Positions 29,802-38,152 of a DNA stretch of 64,000 bases are shown piece after piece. The notes below the pieces were generated by a model that saw only the letters and a list, made by a program, of their open reading frames with translations, made no database searches and was not told the origin of the DNA. The number at the start of each line of letters is the position of its first letter. Position 1 is the first letter of the stretch. This DNA is from Variovorax paradoxus. Lineage in GTDB: Bacteria > Pseudomonadota > Gammaproteobacteria > Burkholderiales > Burkholderiaceae_C. The translations under genes and the position numbers were made by a program. The stretch lies in contig NZ_CP123990.1 of the NCBI RefSeq assembly GCF_029919115.1, forward strand, positions 1,736,001-1,800,000, read 5' to 3'.

Positions 29802-31022
29802 ATGGACGTAACTCCTCATTTCCCGATCTATCTCGACTACGGCGCCACCACGCCGTGCGACCCGCGCGTGGTCGACGCCATGATTCCCTGGTTGCGCGAG
29901 CATTTCGGCAACCCGGCATCGCGCAGCCATGCCTGGGGCTGGGAAGCCGAAGAGGCAGTGGAAAAGGCGCGTGGCCAAGTGGCCGAGCTGATCAACGCCG
30001 ACCCGCGTGAAATCGTCTGGACGTCGGGCGCTACGGAGTCGATCAACCTTGCGCTCAAGGGTGCAGCCCACTTCTACAAGGGCAAGGGCAAGCACCTGAT
30101 CACCCTGAAGACCGAGCACAAGGCCGTGCTCGACACCATGCGCGAACTCGAGCGCCAGGGCTTTGAAGTGACCTACCTCGACGTCGAGGAAAACGGCCTG
30201 GTCGACCTCGACAAGTTCAAGGCCGCGATCCGCCCCGACACCATCCTGGCAAGCGTGCTGTTCGTGAACAACGAAATCGGCGTGATCCAGGACGTGGTCG
30301 CGCTGGGCAACGCCTGCCGCGAAAAAGGCGTGATCTTCCACGTCGATTCGGCCCAGGCCACCGGCAAGGTCGAGATCGACATCACGAAGCTGCCCATCGA
30401 CCTGATGAGCCTGGCTTCGCACAAGACCTATGGCCCGAAGGGCATCGGCGCGCTGTACGTGCGCCGCAAGCCGCGCATCCGGCTCGAAGCGCAAATGCAC
30501 GGCGGCGGCCACGAGCGCGGCATGCGCTCGGGCACGCTGCCCACGCACCAGATCGTGGGCATGGGCGAGGCCTACCGCATTGCCAAGCTCGAAATGAAGG
30601 ACGACATCGCCCATGCGCGCCGCCTGCAGAAGCGTCTGCTCGACGGCCTGAAAGACGTGGAGCAGGTGTTCATCAACGGCGACCTCGAGCAGCGTGTGCC
30701 GCACAACCTGAACATGAGCTTCAACTACGTCGAAGGCGAGTCGCTGATCATGGGCATCAAGGGCCTGGCGGTGTCGTCGGGTTCGGCCTGCACGTCGGCC
30801 AGCCTGGAGCCCAGCTATGTGTTGCGCGCCCTGGGCCGCAGCGACGAGCTGGCCCACAGCAGCCTGCGCATGACCATCGGCCGTTTCACGACCGAAGAAG
30901 AAATCGACTACGCCATCTCGACCATCAAGCACAACGTTGCAAAGCTGCGCGAGCTGAGCCCCCTGTGGGAGATGTTCCAGGACGGCGTCGACATCAGCAC
31001 GATCCAGTGGTCGGCCCACTGA
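29802..31022 (+). CDS. iscS: Cysteine desulfurase IscS
   Basis: PLP enzyme that removes sulfur from cysteine and passes it, via a persulfide, to IscU and other acceptors. The 406-aa protein has the PLP Lys208 ([14 protein letters not shown]), the ligand region TEHKAVLDT, and the mobile-loop catalytic Cys330 in [10 protein letters not shown], all offset by +2 from E. coli IscS. The C-terminus ends with the IscU-contacting helix and [13 protein letters not shown]. The ATG at 29802 is the canonical start; the frame is open further upstream but that part is not IscS-like. It is the second gene of the isc operon. Confidence 0.97.
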   Translation: MDVTPHFPIYLDYGATTPCDPRVVDAMIPWLREHFGNPASRSHAWGWEAEEAVEKARGQVAELINADPREIVWTSGATESINLALKGAAHFYKGKGKHLITLKTEHKAVLDTMRELERQGFEVTYLDVEENGLVDLDKFKAAIRPDTILASVLFVNNEIGVIQDVVALGNACREKGVIFHVDSAQATGKVEIDITKLPIDLMSLASHKTYGPKGIGALYVRRKPRIRLEAQMHGGGHERGMRSGTLPTHQIVGMGEAYRIAKLEMKDDIAHARRLQKRLLDGLKDVEQVFINGDLEQRVPHNLNMSFNYVEGESLIMGIKGLAVSSGSACTSASLEPSYVLRALGRSDELAHSSLRMTIGRFTTEEEIDYAISTIKHNVAKLRELSPLWEMFQDGVDISTIQWSAH

Positions 31023-31072
31023 CGCCGGACCGCACCAGGCTCCACGATTGAACAAAGTTTGAGAGGTACACC

Positions 31073-31489
31073 ATGGCATATTCTTCCAAAGTCATCGACC
31101 ACTACGAAAATCCCCGCAACGTCGGCTCCTTCGAAAAGGGCGACGACTCGGTAGGCACCGGCATGGTCGGCGCACCGGCCTGCGGCGACGTCATGAAGCT
31201 GCAGATCAAGGTCAACCCCGAGACCGGCGTGATCGAAGACGCGCGCTTCAAGACCTACGGCTGCGGTTCGGCCATTGCCTCGTCGTCGCTCGTGACCGAA
31301 TGGGTCAAGGGCAAGACGCTCGACGAAGCCGCGGCGCTCAAGAACGCGCAAATTGCCGAAGAACTGGCCCTGCCGCCCGTCAAGATCCACTGCTCGATCC
31401 TGGCTGAAGATGCCATCAAGGCTGCCGTGAGCGACTACAAGGCCAAGCACGGCGTCAAGACGGCACAAGCCGAGCCGGCAGTCCACTGA
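31073..31489 (+). CDS. iscU: Iron-sulfur cluster scaffold IscU
   Basis: Scaffold on which IscS-derived sulfur and iron are assembled into [2Fe-2S] clusters. The 138-aa protein has the ligands Cys37, Asp39 (PACGDVM), Cys64 ([11 protein letters not shown]) and Cys107, and the HscA recognition motif LPPVK (100-104). The last 12 residues are a non-conserved tail. A GAGAGG ribosome site lies before the ATG. It is followed after one base by iscA. Confidence 0.97.
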   Translation: MAYSSKVIDHYENPRNVGSFEKGDDSVGTGMVGAPACGDVMKLQIKVNPETGVIEDARFKTYGCGSAIASSSLVTEWVKGKTLDEAAALKNAQIAEELALPPVKIHCSILAEDAIKAAVSDYKAKHGVKTAQAEPAVH

Positions 31490-31490
31490 C

Positions 31491-31814
31491 ATGGCCGTTA
31501 CCTTGACCGAAGCCGCTGCGCGCCACGTGACCCGCTACCTCGGCAAGCGGGGCAAGGGCGTGGGCGTGCGGCTGGGCGTGAAGACCACCGGTTGCTCGGG
31601 CCTGGCCTACAAGCTCGAGTACGTGGACGAGTTCACGCCCGAAGACGTGGTGTTCGAAGACCATGGCGTGAAGGTGCTGGTCGACCCAAAGAGCCTGGCC
31701 TACATCGACGGCACGCAACTCGACTTCGTGCGCGAGGGCTTGAACGAAGGCTTCAAGTTCATCAACCCGAACGAGCGCGACCGTTGCGGCTGCGGGGAAA
31801 GTTTTCGCATCTGA
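31491..31814 (+). CDS. iscA: A-type iron-sulfur carrier IscA
   Basis: A 107-aa A-type carrier that delivers clusters or iron to target apoproteins. The three ligands Cys35 (TTGCSGLAY), Cys99 and Cys101 (CGCGESF) are at the same positions as in E. coli IscA. The start codon follows the iscU stop after one base, which implies coupling. A terminator-like hairpin lies directly after this gene and before hscB. Confidence 0.97.
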   Translation: MAVTLTEAAARHVTRYLGKRGKGVGVRLGVKTTGCSGLAYKLEYVDEFTPEDVVFEDHGVKVLVDPKSLAYIDGTQLDFVREGLNEGFKFINPNERDRCGCGESFRI

Positions 31815-31835
31815 TGCGTCGTCGCTGACTGCGAC

Positions 31836-31871
31836 AACAGCCGCCACCATGTCATGTGCTGGCGGTTTTTT
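31836..31871 (+). terminator. Hairpin plus T-run between iscA and hscB (attenuator-like)
   Basis: CCGCCA (31841-31846) and TGGCGG (31860-31865) form a GC-rich stem with a 13-base loop, followed at once by six T residues (31866-31871). It has the look of a rho-independent terminator inside the operon, ending 7 bases before the hscB ATG. It would let the assembly genes iscRSUA be made in excess over the chaperone genes hscBA-fdx. The loop is longer than ideal, so leakage is expected. Confidence 0.6.
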
Positions 31872-31877
31872 CATGCC

Positions 31878-32396
31878 ATGAATCTCAACGACACCGACTT
31901 TCAATTGTTCGCCGTCCCGGCCACGTTCGCGCAGGACCGCGCCGCGCTCGACGCGCGCTGGAAAGAGCTGCAGCGCGAAGCCCACCCCGACCGCTTTGCC
32001 GCGCAAGGCGCCGCGGCGCAGCGCGTGGCCATGCAGTGGTCGGTGCGCATCAACGAGGCTTATCAGCGGCTGAAAGACCCCATCCGCCGCGCGAGCTACA
32101 TCTGCGAACTGAACGGTGCGCCGCTCAACGCCGAGAACAACACGGCCATGCCGCCCGATTTTCTGATGCAGCAGATGGAATGGCGCGAGGCGCTCGACGA
32201 CGCGGACGATGTCGAAGCGGTTGAAAAGCTGCAGGCGGAGGTCGAAGCCGGCCGCGCGCGCGCGCTGTCGTCGCTCGACTGGCTGATCGACGAGAAGGGC
32301 GACTACCCCGCCGCCGCGCAGCAGGTGAGAGCCCTCATGTTCATTGAGCGTTTCGGCCAGGACGTCGAGGCCAAGTTCGATCAGTTGGGACAATAA
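31878..32396 (+). CDS. hscB: Co-chaperone HscB (J-type, Fe-S assembly)
   Basis: J-domain protein that brings IscU to HscA and stimulates its ATPase. The 172-aa protein begins with a divergent J-domain (FQLFAVPATFAQDRAALDARW) with the HPD motif in EAHPDRF near residue 34, and ends in the three-helix IscU-binding domain (about residues 80-172). The ATG at 31878 is preferred to one 24 bases upstream because that codon sits within the terminator hairpin loop and gives a non-conserved extension. It is followed by hscA after 9 bases. Confidence 0.95.
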   Translation: MNLNDTDFQLFAVPATFAQDRAALDARWKELQREAHPDRFAAQGAAAQRVAMQWSVRINEAYQRLKDPIRRASYICELNGAPLNAENNTAMPPDFLMQQMEWREALDDADDVEAVEKLQAEVEAGRARALSSLDWLIDEKGDYPAAAQQVRALMFIERFGQDVEAKFDQLGQ

Positions 32397-32405
32397 GCCC
32401 TATAT

Positions 32406-34265
32406 ATGGCTCTTCTACAGATTTCAGAACCCGGCCAGGCGCCCGATCCGCATCAGCGCCGCATTGCCGTGGGCATCGACCTGGGCACCACGCATTCGCT
32501 TGTGGCCGCGGTGCGCAACGGCGTGGCCGAATGCCTGCCGGACGACAAGGGCCGCGTGTTGCTGCCTTCGGTGGTGCGTTATCTCGACGGCGACCGCCGG
32601 CAGATCGGCTTCGATGCCGTGGCGGCGCGCGGGCAAGACCCCGCCAACACCATCACCTCGGTCAAGCGGCTCATGGGCCGGGGGCTTGCCGACATCTCGA
32701 ACCGCGAATCGATGTCGTACCGCATCGGCAGCAGCGACGGCGGCATGGTGAAGGTGCAGACGCTCGCAGGCGAAAAATCGCCAGTCGAAATCAGCGCGGA
32801 GATTCTCGCGACGCTGCGCTACCGCGCTGAAGACACCTTCGACGATGAACTCTATGGCGCGGTCATCACCGTGCCGGCCTATTTCGACGAAGGCCAGCGC
32901 CAAGCCACCAAGGATGCCGCGCAGTTGGCGGGGCTCAATGTGCTGCGCCTGATCAGCGAGCCAACCGCTGCAGCGATTGCGTATGGCTTGGACAACGCGA
33001 GCGAGGGCGTCTATGCAGTGTATGACCTGGGCGGCGGCACCTTCGACATCTCGATTCTCCGGCTGACGCAGGGTGTGTTCGAAGTCATCGCCACCGGTGG
33101 AGACTCGGCACTTGGCGGCGACGACTATGACCACGCGCTTGCCGGTTTCGTGCTCGCGCAGACCGGTGCCCACGCCGAGAGCGATGGCGACAAGGCTGCA
33201 TTGCTGGTTGCCGCGCGTGCCGCCAAAGAAGCGCTGACCGATTCCGAATCGACCACTTTCCGCGCAGAGGTTGCGGGCCAGGCGATTCAATTCGAAGTGA
33301 CCCGTGCGCAATTCGACGCGGCCACGAAGCCGCTCACCGACCGCACCATTGCCGCCGTGCGCAAGGCGCTGCGCGACGCGAAGCTCAAGCCGGACGAACT
33401 GCAAGGCATCGTGCTGGTGGGCGGTTCCACCCGCATGCCGCAGGTCCGCCGCGCCGTCGCCGAATTCTTCGGCCGCGAGCCGCTCGTCAACCTGAACCCC
33501 GACGAAGTCGTGGCGCTCGGCGCCGCCATCCAGGCCAATCAATTGGCCGGCAACAACGGCGCGGGCGATCTGCTGCTGCTCGACGTGATTCCGCTGTCGC
33601 TCGGCATCGAGACCATGGGCGGCCTGGTCGAGCGCATCGTGCCGCGCAACCAGACCATCCCCACCGCGATGGCGCAGGACTTCACCACCTATCAAGACGG
33701 CCAGACGGCCCTTGCGTTGCACGTTGTGCAGGGCGAGCGCGACCTCGTCGCCGATTGCCGGAGCCTCGCGCGCTTTACGCTGCGCGGCATTCCGCCGATG
33801 GCCGCGGGTGCAGCGCGCATCCGCGTGACCTTCACGGTCGATGCCGATGGCCTTCTGAGCGTCAGCGCCAAGGAGCAGGGCAGCGGCGTCGAGGCCAGCG
33901 TCACGGTCAAGCCGTCGTACGGGCTTTCGGACGACCAGATTGCGACCATGCTGCAGGAGAGTTTTTCCACGGCGCAGCAGGACATGCAGGCGCGTGCGCT
34001 GGTCGAGGCCCGCGTGGATGCCGAGCGCATGCTGCTCGCCACGCAGAGCGCACTCGATGCCGACGGCGATTTGCTGACCGAAGATGAACGTGCCGCCATC
34101 GACGCTTCGATGGCAAAGCTGCGCGAAGCCGCCACGGGCACAGACGCCGCCACGATAGAAGCCGCCACCAAGGCGCTGGCCAACGACACCGAAGCCTTCG
34201 CCGCCCAGCGCATGAACGCGGGCATTGCGCGTGCCTTGTCGGGCCGCAAGGTCGAATCCCTCTAA
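32406..34265 (+). CDS. hscA: Fe-S assembly chaperone HscA (Hsp70 family)
   Basis: Specialised Hsp70 that binds the LPPVK loop of IscU and promotes cluster release. The 619-aa protein has the nucleotide-binding domain ([17 protein letters not shown] near 23-39, [26 protein letters not shown]) and a substrate-binding domain from about 400 ([24 protein letters not shown]). The N-terminus has the extra segment before GIDLGTT usual for HscA. It sits between hscB and fdx in the conserved order. Confidence 0.96.
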   Translation: MALLQISEPGQAPDPHQRRIAVGIDLGTTHSLVAAVRNGVAECLPDDKGRVLLPSVVRYLDGDRRQIGFDAVAARGQDPANTITSVKRLMGRGLADISNRESMSYRIGSSDGGMVKVQTLAGEKSPVEISAEILATLRYRAEDTFDDELYGAVITVPAYFDEGQRQATKDAAQLAGLNVLRLISEPTAAAIAYGLDNASEGVYAVYDLGGGTFDISILRLTQGVFEVIATGGDSALGGDDYDHALAGFVLAQTGAHAESDGDKAALLVAARAAKEALTDSESTTFRAEVAGQAIQFEVTRAQFDAATKPLTDRTIAAVRKALRDAKLKPDELQGIVLVGGSTRMPQVRRAVAEFFGREPLVNLNPDEVVALGAAIQANQLAGNNGAGDLLLLDVIPLSLGIETMGGLVERIVPRNQTIPTAMAQDFTTYQDGQTALALHVVQGERDLVADCRSLARFTLRGIPPMAAGAARIRVTFTVDADGLLSVSAKEQGSGVEASVTVKPSYGLSDDQIATMLQESFSTAQQDMQARALVEARVDAERMLLATQSALDADGDLLTEDERAAIDASMAKLREAATGTDAATIEAATKALANDTEAFAAQRMNAGIARALSGRKVESL

Positions 34266-34272
34266 GAACAGC

Positions 34273-34611
34273 ATGCCCACCATCAAGATTTTTCCGCATC
34301 CCGAATACTGCCCGCAGGGTGCAGAAATCACGGCGCCGGCCGGCACCTCCATATGCGAGGCGCTGCTCGACAATCACATCAATATCGAGCACGCGTGCGA
34401 GATGAGCTGCGCCTGCACCACCTGCCACGTCATCGTGCGCCAGGGGTTCAGTTCGCTGAACGAAGCCGAAGAGGGCGAGGAAGACCTGCTCGACCGCGCC
34501 TGGGGCCTGGAGCCACAATCGCGCCTCAGCTGCCAGGCCATCCTGGCGCAGGAAGACGTGACGGTCGAGATTCCGAAATACTCGATCAACCACGCCAAAG
34601 AGAACCATTGA
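34273..34611 (+). CDS. fdx: ISC-type [2Fe-2S] ferredoxin
   Basis: A 112-aa adrenodoxin-type ferredoxin that supplies electrons for cluster assembly. The ligands Cys42, Cys48, Cys51 and Cys87 (ACEMSCACTTC and RLSCQ) are exactly at the E. coli Fdx positions; Cys46 is also present. The ATG at 34273 gives the usual MPTIKIFPH start. It is the last isc gene; no iscX follows, and dnaQ begins 12 bases later, so the two may be co-transcribed. Confidence 0.96.
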   Translation: MPTIKIFPHPEYCPQGAEITAPAGTSICEALLDNHINIEHACEMSCACTTCHVIVRQGFSSLNEAEEGEEDLLDRAWGLEPQSRLSCQAILAQEDVTVEIPKYSINHAKENH

Positions 34612-34623
34612 GAGAGCCCCCGA

Positions 34624-35331
34624 ATGTCGCGCCAGATCGTCCTCGACACTGAAACCACCGGCCTTTCCGCCGAGAACGGCGACCGCATCATCGAGCTCGG
34701 CTGCGTGGAGCTGTTTGCGCGCAAGCTTACGGGCAACGACCTGCACATCTACTTCAACCCCGAGCGCGAGAGCCATGAAGACGCGCTCAAGGTGCACGGC
34801 CTCACGACCGACTTCTTGCGCGACAAGCCAAAGTTCGCCACGCTGGCCAACGACATCGTCGAGTACCTGCGCGGCGCCGAGCTGATCATTCACAACGCGG
34901 CCTTCGACGTCGGCTTTCTCAACAAGGAACTCGAGCTGGCCGGCCTGCCGCCGCTGCGCACCTTCGTCGGCGAAGTGACCGACACGCTGGCCATGGCCAA
35001 GCAGGTGTATCCGGGCAAGCGCAATTCGCTCGATGCGCTTTGCGACCGCTTTGGCGTCGACCGCTCGAACCGCACCTTTCACGGCGCCAAGCTCGACGCG
35101 CAGCTGCTGGCCGACGTGTACATCAATCTCACGCGCGGCCAGGACGCGCTCTTGATCGATGTGTCGTCGAACGAGCCGGCGCAGGGCACCACGGTGGTTG
35201 CCATCGACCTGAGCCAGTTCGACCTGCCGGTGATCATTGCGGGCGAGCAGGAGCTTGCGGCGCATGAGGCGGTGTTGTCGCAGCTCGACAAATCGAGCGG
35301 CGGGCGCACGCTGTTTCGGCAAAACGGCTGA
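34624..35331 (+). CDS. dnaQ: DNA polymerase III epsilon subunit (proofreading exonuclease)
   Basis: 3'-5' proofreading exonuclease of the replicative polymerase. The 235-aa protein shows ExoI LDTETTGL (Asp8, Glu10), ExoII HNAAFDVGFLN and ExoIII HGAKLDAQLLADVY with the catalytic His and Asp. The C-terminus with DLSQFDLPVI and the final helix would contact the alpha subunit. GAGAGAGCC precedes the ATG. It follows fdx by 12 bases, and no terminator is seen between them; the tRNA-Val gene comes 78 bases after it. Confidence 0.96.
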   Translation: MSRQIVLDTETTGLSAENGDRIIELGCVELFARKLTGNDLHIYFNPERESHEDALKVHGLTTDFLRDKPKFATLANDIVEYLRGAELIIHNAAFDVGFLNKELELAGLPPLRTFVGEVTDTLAMAKQVYPGKRNSLDALCDRFGVDRSNRTFHGAKLDAQLLADVYINLTRGQDALLIDVSSNEPAQGTTVVAIDLSQFDLPVIIAGEQELAAHEAVLSQLDKSSGGRTLFRQNG

Positions 35332-35409
35332 AATGCTGTGGCATAATCGAAGGCTTCGCGCAACGCGATTAATTCAACGGCACCGAAACACGGCGCCAGA
35401 GAATTGACA

Positions 35410-35484
35410 GGGCGGTTAGCTCAGGGGTAGAGCACAGCATTCACACTGCTGGGGTCGGAGGTTCGAAGCCTCCACCGCCCACCA
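35410..35484 (+). tRNA. tRNA-Val (anticodon CAC)
   Basis: Full cloverleaf with encoded CCA. Acceptor arms GGGCGGT (35410-35416) and ACCGCCC (35474-35480) pair completely; the D-arm is GCTC/GAGC; the anticodon stem CAGCA/TGCTG (35435-35439, 35447-35451) encloses the loop TTCACAC with anticodon CAC at 35442-35444; the T-arm is GGAGG/CCTCC with loop TTCGAAG. Discriminator A at 35481, CCA at 35482-35484. It reads GTG codons. Confidence 0.97.
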
Positions 35485-35503
35485 AATTCCCCCAAACGAA
35501 ATC

Positions 35504-35534
35504 AGCGACTTGGATTGTCCAAGTCGCTTTTTGT
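35504..35534 (+). terminator. Rho-independent terminator after tRNA-Val
   Basis: A perfect 10-bp stem AGCGACTTGG / CCAAGTCGCT (35504-35513 and 35519-35528) with a 5-base loop ATTGT, followed by TTTTTGTTTT. It starts 20 bases after the tRNA end and is a textbook intrinsic terminator for the tRNA transcript. Confidence 0.93.
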
Positions 35535-35655
35535 TTTGCGCGCCGCTTTTGGGCCCGCCGCACGCAACTGTCGACTCGTGCTGACGCCAGTTCCCGCTTC
35601 GCACCGGCCCAGTTTGCTGGCCGAACGCGTACACCCACCGGGAAGGAGACCGACC

Positions 35656-35766
35656 ATGGCCACTCACCCCGACATTCCGCCAGACCTGCCCGTGGAGCCC
35701 GACGAAGGGCCGAGCACGCCGCCCGACGATCCGACCGATCCCGAGCCTCCGCCCACCATCTCGTGA
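35656..35766 (+). CDS. Very small Pro/Asp/Glu-rich protein
   Basis: A 36-aa open frame, rich in Pro, Asp and Glu, starting MATHPDIPPDLPVEPD and ending PEPPPTIS. The ATG has AAGGAG at a 7-base spacing, one of the best ribosome sites in this part of the window, which is the main reason to accept it. It is acidic and probably disordered, with no signal or membrane segment. Similar short acidic Pro-rich proteins exist in other proteobacteria, but no function is known to me. Confidence 0.5.
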   Translation: MATHPDIPPDLPVEPDEGPSTPPDDPTDPEPPPTIS

Positions 35767-35798
35767 ATCCGGCGCGCGGGCCGCGATAAGCTCGCGCC

Positions 35799-36902
35799 AT
35801 GGATGAACTTGATTGCGCCGTCATCGGCGGGGGTGTGGTGGGCCTGGCAGTGGCGCGCGCGTTGGCGCTCGCGGGCCGGGAAGTGGTGGTGCTCGAGGCG
35901 GAAGGTGCCATTGGCACCGGAACCAGTTCCCGCAACAGCGAGGTAATTCACGCGGGCATCTACTATCCGCAGGGCTCGCTCAAGGCCCGGCTGTGCGTGG
36001 AGGGCAAGCAGGCGCTTTATGAATATGCCGCGGAGCGCAGCTTGCCGCACAAGCGCTGCGGCAAGCTGATCGTGGCGACCTCGCCCGAGCAGATGGCGCA
36101 GCTCGAAGTCATTCGCGCCAAGGCTGCGGCCAACGGCGTCCATGACCTAGTGCTGCTGACCGCGGACGAGGCCGTCGCGATGGAGCCGCAGTTGCATTGC
36201 GTGGCCGCATTGCACTCGCCGAGTACCGGCATCGTCGACAGCCATGCGCTGATGCTGAGCCTGCTGGGCGACCTGGAGAACGCAGGCGGAATGCTGGCGC
36301 TGAAATCGCCCATTGCACGCGCGGAATGTGGCGCGGACGCTATTGTGCTGGTAGCGGAAGACGGCACGGCGCTGCGCTGCAATACCGTCATCAATGCGGC
36401 GGGGCTCAACGCGCCTGAGCTGGCCAGGCGATTCGAAGGCCTGCCTGCGGCAGCCGTACCGACGGCGTACTTTGCAAAGGGCAACTACTTCACCCTGTCT
36501 GGACGTGCGCCTTTCACCCGGTTGATCTACCCGGTGCCCGAGGCCGGCGGCCTGGGGGTGCACCTGACGCTCGATCTGGGCGGCCAAGCCAAGTTCGGCC
36601 CCGATGTGCAATGGGTGGAGTCGGCCGACGACCTGGTGGTGGACCCGGCGCGCGGCGACGGCTTCTACGCCGAGGTGCGCAAGTATTGGCCCGCGCTGCC
36701 TGAAGGGGGATTGATACCGGGTTACGCCGGCATGCGCCCGAAGATTTCCGGACCGAACGAGCCCGCCCGCGACTTCATGATCGAAGGACCCGAGTCGCAC
36801 GGAGTGAGGGGGCTCGTCAATCTCTTCGGCATCGAATCGCCGGGGCTCACGAGCAGCCTTGCCATCGGAGGCTATGTGGCTCGCTTGCTTGAAAGCGCCT
36901 GA
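35799..36902 (+). CDS. FAD-dependent oxidoreductase, L-2-hydroxyglutarate oxidase (LhgO)-like
   Basis: A 367-aa DAO-fold flavoprotein. The N-terminal dinucleotide motif is [16 protein letters not shown], followed by VVVLEAE and [25 protein letters not shown], the segment typical of LhgO/YgaF and related 2-hydroxyacid oxidases. Near the end, [12 protein letters not shown] and [17 protein letters not shown] are also characteristic. It would oxidise L-2-hydroxyglutarate to 2-oxoglutarate, feeding electrons to quinone. Neighbours give no support, so another 2-hydroxyacid or amine substrate is possible. Confidence 0.82.
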   Translation: MDELDCAVIGGGVVGLAVARALALAGREVVVLEAEGAIGTGTSSRNSEVIHAGIYYPQGSLKARLCVEGKQALYEYAAERSLPHKRCGKLIVATSPEQMAQLEVIRAKAAANGVHDLVLLTADEAVAMEPQLHCVAALHSPSTGIVDSHALMLSLLGDLENAGGMLALKSPIARAECGADAIVLVAEDGTALRCNTVINAAGLNAPELARRFEGLPAAAVPTAYFAKGNYFTLSGRAPFTRLIYPVPEAGGLGVHLTLDLGGQAKFGPDVQWVESADDLVVDPARGDGFYAEVRKYWPALPEGGLIPGYAGMRPKISGPNEPARDFMIEGPESHGVRGLVNLFGIESPGLTSSLAIGGYVARLLESA

Positions 36903-36976
36903 CGGAGGCCGCGCAGCCCCTTTGTGTGCAGAAGTCTGAAGAACTGCCGCGCATGAGGGGCTTTTGTGCCTGTAAC

Positions 36977-37029
36977 ATGACACCACGCCATTTGCTGGCG
37001 TGAAGCCGCCGGCGCGGTGCCGGTGTCAT
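36977..37029 (+). promoter_or_regulatory. Three-way-junction-like folded leader before the YqjD-like gene
   Basis: Perfect outer arms ATGACACC (36977-36984) and GGTGTCAT (37022-37029) enclose two inner hairpins: CGCCA-TTTGC-TGGCG (36986-37000) and CCGC-CGGC-GCGG (37006-37017). The structure ends a few bases before the GGAGGA ribosome site of the next gene. It could be a regulatory RNA leader or a DNA cruciform. A TAACAT box at 36973-36978 could be a -10 element, in which case the 5' arm would be only partly transcribed. Confidence 0.5.
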
Positions 37030-37047
37030 CACGGAGGAAAGATTCCA

Positions 37048-37344
37048 ATGAGTGCATCCAACAACATCGAGGCAGCAGCCGAAGACATCGCGAGCGACGT
37101 GCGCGGCGTGCTGGCCAGCAAGGACCTGGATTCGGTTCCCCACATCAAGGCGCTGCGCCAGCGCATCGACACCAAGCTTGCCATTGCACGCGAGCTTGCG
37201 GCGGAGAAGAGCAAGATCGCAGCCCAAAAGGCTCGCGAGGCGGCCAACACCGCCAACGCCTATGCCCACGACGAACCATGGCAGATTGCCGGCGCAGCGC
37301 TGGCCGTCGGTGTGCTGGTGGGCTTGCTGCTTGGCCGCCGCTGA
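37048..37344 (+). CDS. DUF883/ElaB-YqjD-family membrane-anchored protein
   Basis: A 98-aa protein with a helical, charged cytoplasmic part (EDIASDVRGVLASKDLDS, then RQRIDTKLAIARELAAEKS) and a C-terminal membrane anchor ending in LAVGVLVGLLLGRR. This is the YqjD/ElaB/YgaM design, in which a tail-anchored protein binds ribosomes in stationary phase in E. coli. The ATG at 37048 has GGAGGAAAG upstream; the longer frame enters the folded leader. The next gene is a YqjE-like protein, the same order as yqjD-yqjE in E. coli. Confidence 0.88.
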   Translation: MSASNNIEAAAEDIASDVRGVLASKDLDSVPHIKALRQRIDTKLAIARELAAEKSKIAAQKAREAANTANAYAHDEPWQIAGAALAVGVLVGLLLGRR

Positions 37345-37392
37345 CCTGAGCGCACACCGCCGCGTGGTCCGTCGCCGAGCAGGAGCCGGCGC

Positions 37393-38112
37393 ATGAGGTT
37401 GCTGTCCCTGTTCGGGCTCAATGCCCGTTTGCGGCGGCTTCGCATTGCTGCGGCCGAAGGTGCGCTGGCCGCCGAAGACCGCGTGCAACTCCTGCGCATG
37501 GCGTGGGAGGACGAAAAGCAGCGCCTCAAGCTGATGCTCGTGCTCGTGGTGGCCGTGCTCGGGCTGACCACGGTGGCGGTTGCGTTGCTGTCGATGGCGG
37601 TGGTGGTGCACTTCTGGGACACGCCGCATCGCGTCGCTGCAGCGTGGTCGGTGGCTGGTGTGTGGATCGTGCTCTGGCTTGGCGCCGCAGTGGGATTGTT
37701 TCTGACGGTTCGCAACGCGTCGAACAGCTTTGCTCCTGCGCGCCATGAATTCGAACGGGACTGGACCTGGGTTCAGGACCGCTTCGGGCTTGGCATGGAC
37801 CCTGACCAAGATGAAGAGGCGCCGCGTCCACGGCGGCCCGCCACGCGCGAAGAACTGCTGGCCCGCATGGACCGCCAGCGCGAACGCATTGCCACCATGC
37901 AGGGCGATCCGCGCAAGCCGCAGCCCGCCGGTGCGGCGGCTCCGGAAGCACCGCCCGCGGACGAAACGGCCTCTGCCGCTGCGCTGCGCATTGCGCGGGA
38001 GCATCCGGTGGCCACGGGCGTCGTCGCTGCGGTGGCGCTGGTGGTGATTCGTCCCAAGCGGCTGTTGCGCTGGGCAGCGGTCGTTGCGCCGGTGCTCTGG
38101 CGCATGCGTTGA
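37393..38112 (+). CDS. YqjE-like membrane protein with YqjK-like C-terminus
   Basis: A 239-aa protein. The first part (about residues 1-130) has two hydrophobic segments (LMLVLVVAVLGLTTVAVALL and AAAWSVAGVWIVLWLGAAVGLFL) and fits the YqjE/phage-holin-3-6 family. A charged, Pro/Ala-rich middle (about 130-195) leads to a C-terminal segment (AREHPVATGVVAAVALVVI, then PKRLLRWAAVVAPVLW) that looks like YqjK, which is a separate gene in E. coli. AGGAG lies 7 bases before the ATG. It follows the YqjD-like gene and is probably co-transcribed. Its function is unknown. Confidence 0.78.
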   Translation: MRLLSLFGLNARLRRLRIAAAEGALAAEDRVQLLRMAWEDEKQRLKLMLVLVVAVLGLTTVAVALLSMAVVVHFWDTPHRVAAAWSVAGVWIVLWLGAAVGLFLTVRNASNSFAPARHEFERDWTWVQDRFGLGMDPDQDEEAPRPRRPATREELLARMDRQRERIATMQGDPRKPQPAGAAAPEAPPADETASAAALRIAREHPVATGVVAAVALVVIRPKRLLRWAAVVAPVLWRMR

Positions 38113-38152
38113 AAACCGGCGCTGAAAACCAGCGCTGAAAACGCGCGAACGC

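Noticed and set aside
35342..35347. CATAAT as -10 box of the tRNA-Val promoter
   Set aside because: No acceptable -35 element lies 16-18 bases upstream, so the promoter cannot be placed with confidence.
36915..36966. AGCCCCT/AGGGGCT followed by TTTTG after the LhgO-like gene as a terminator
   Set aside because: The loop would be 34 bases long and the T-run is short; support is too weak to list it as a feature.
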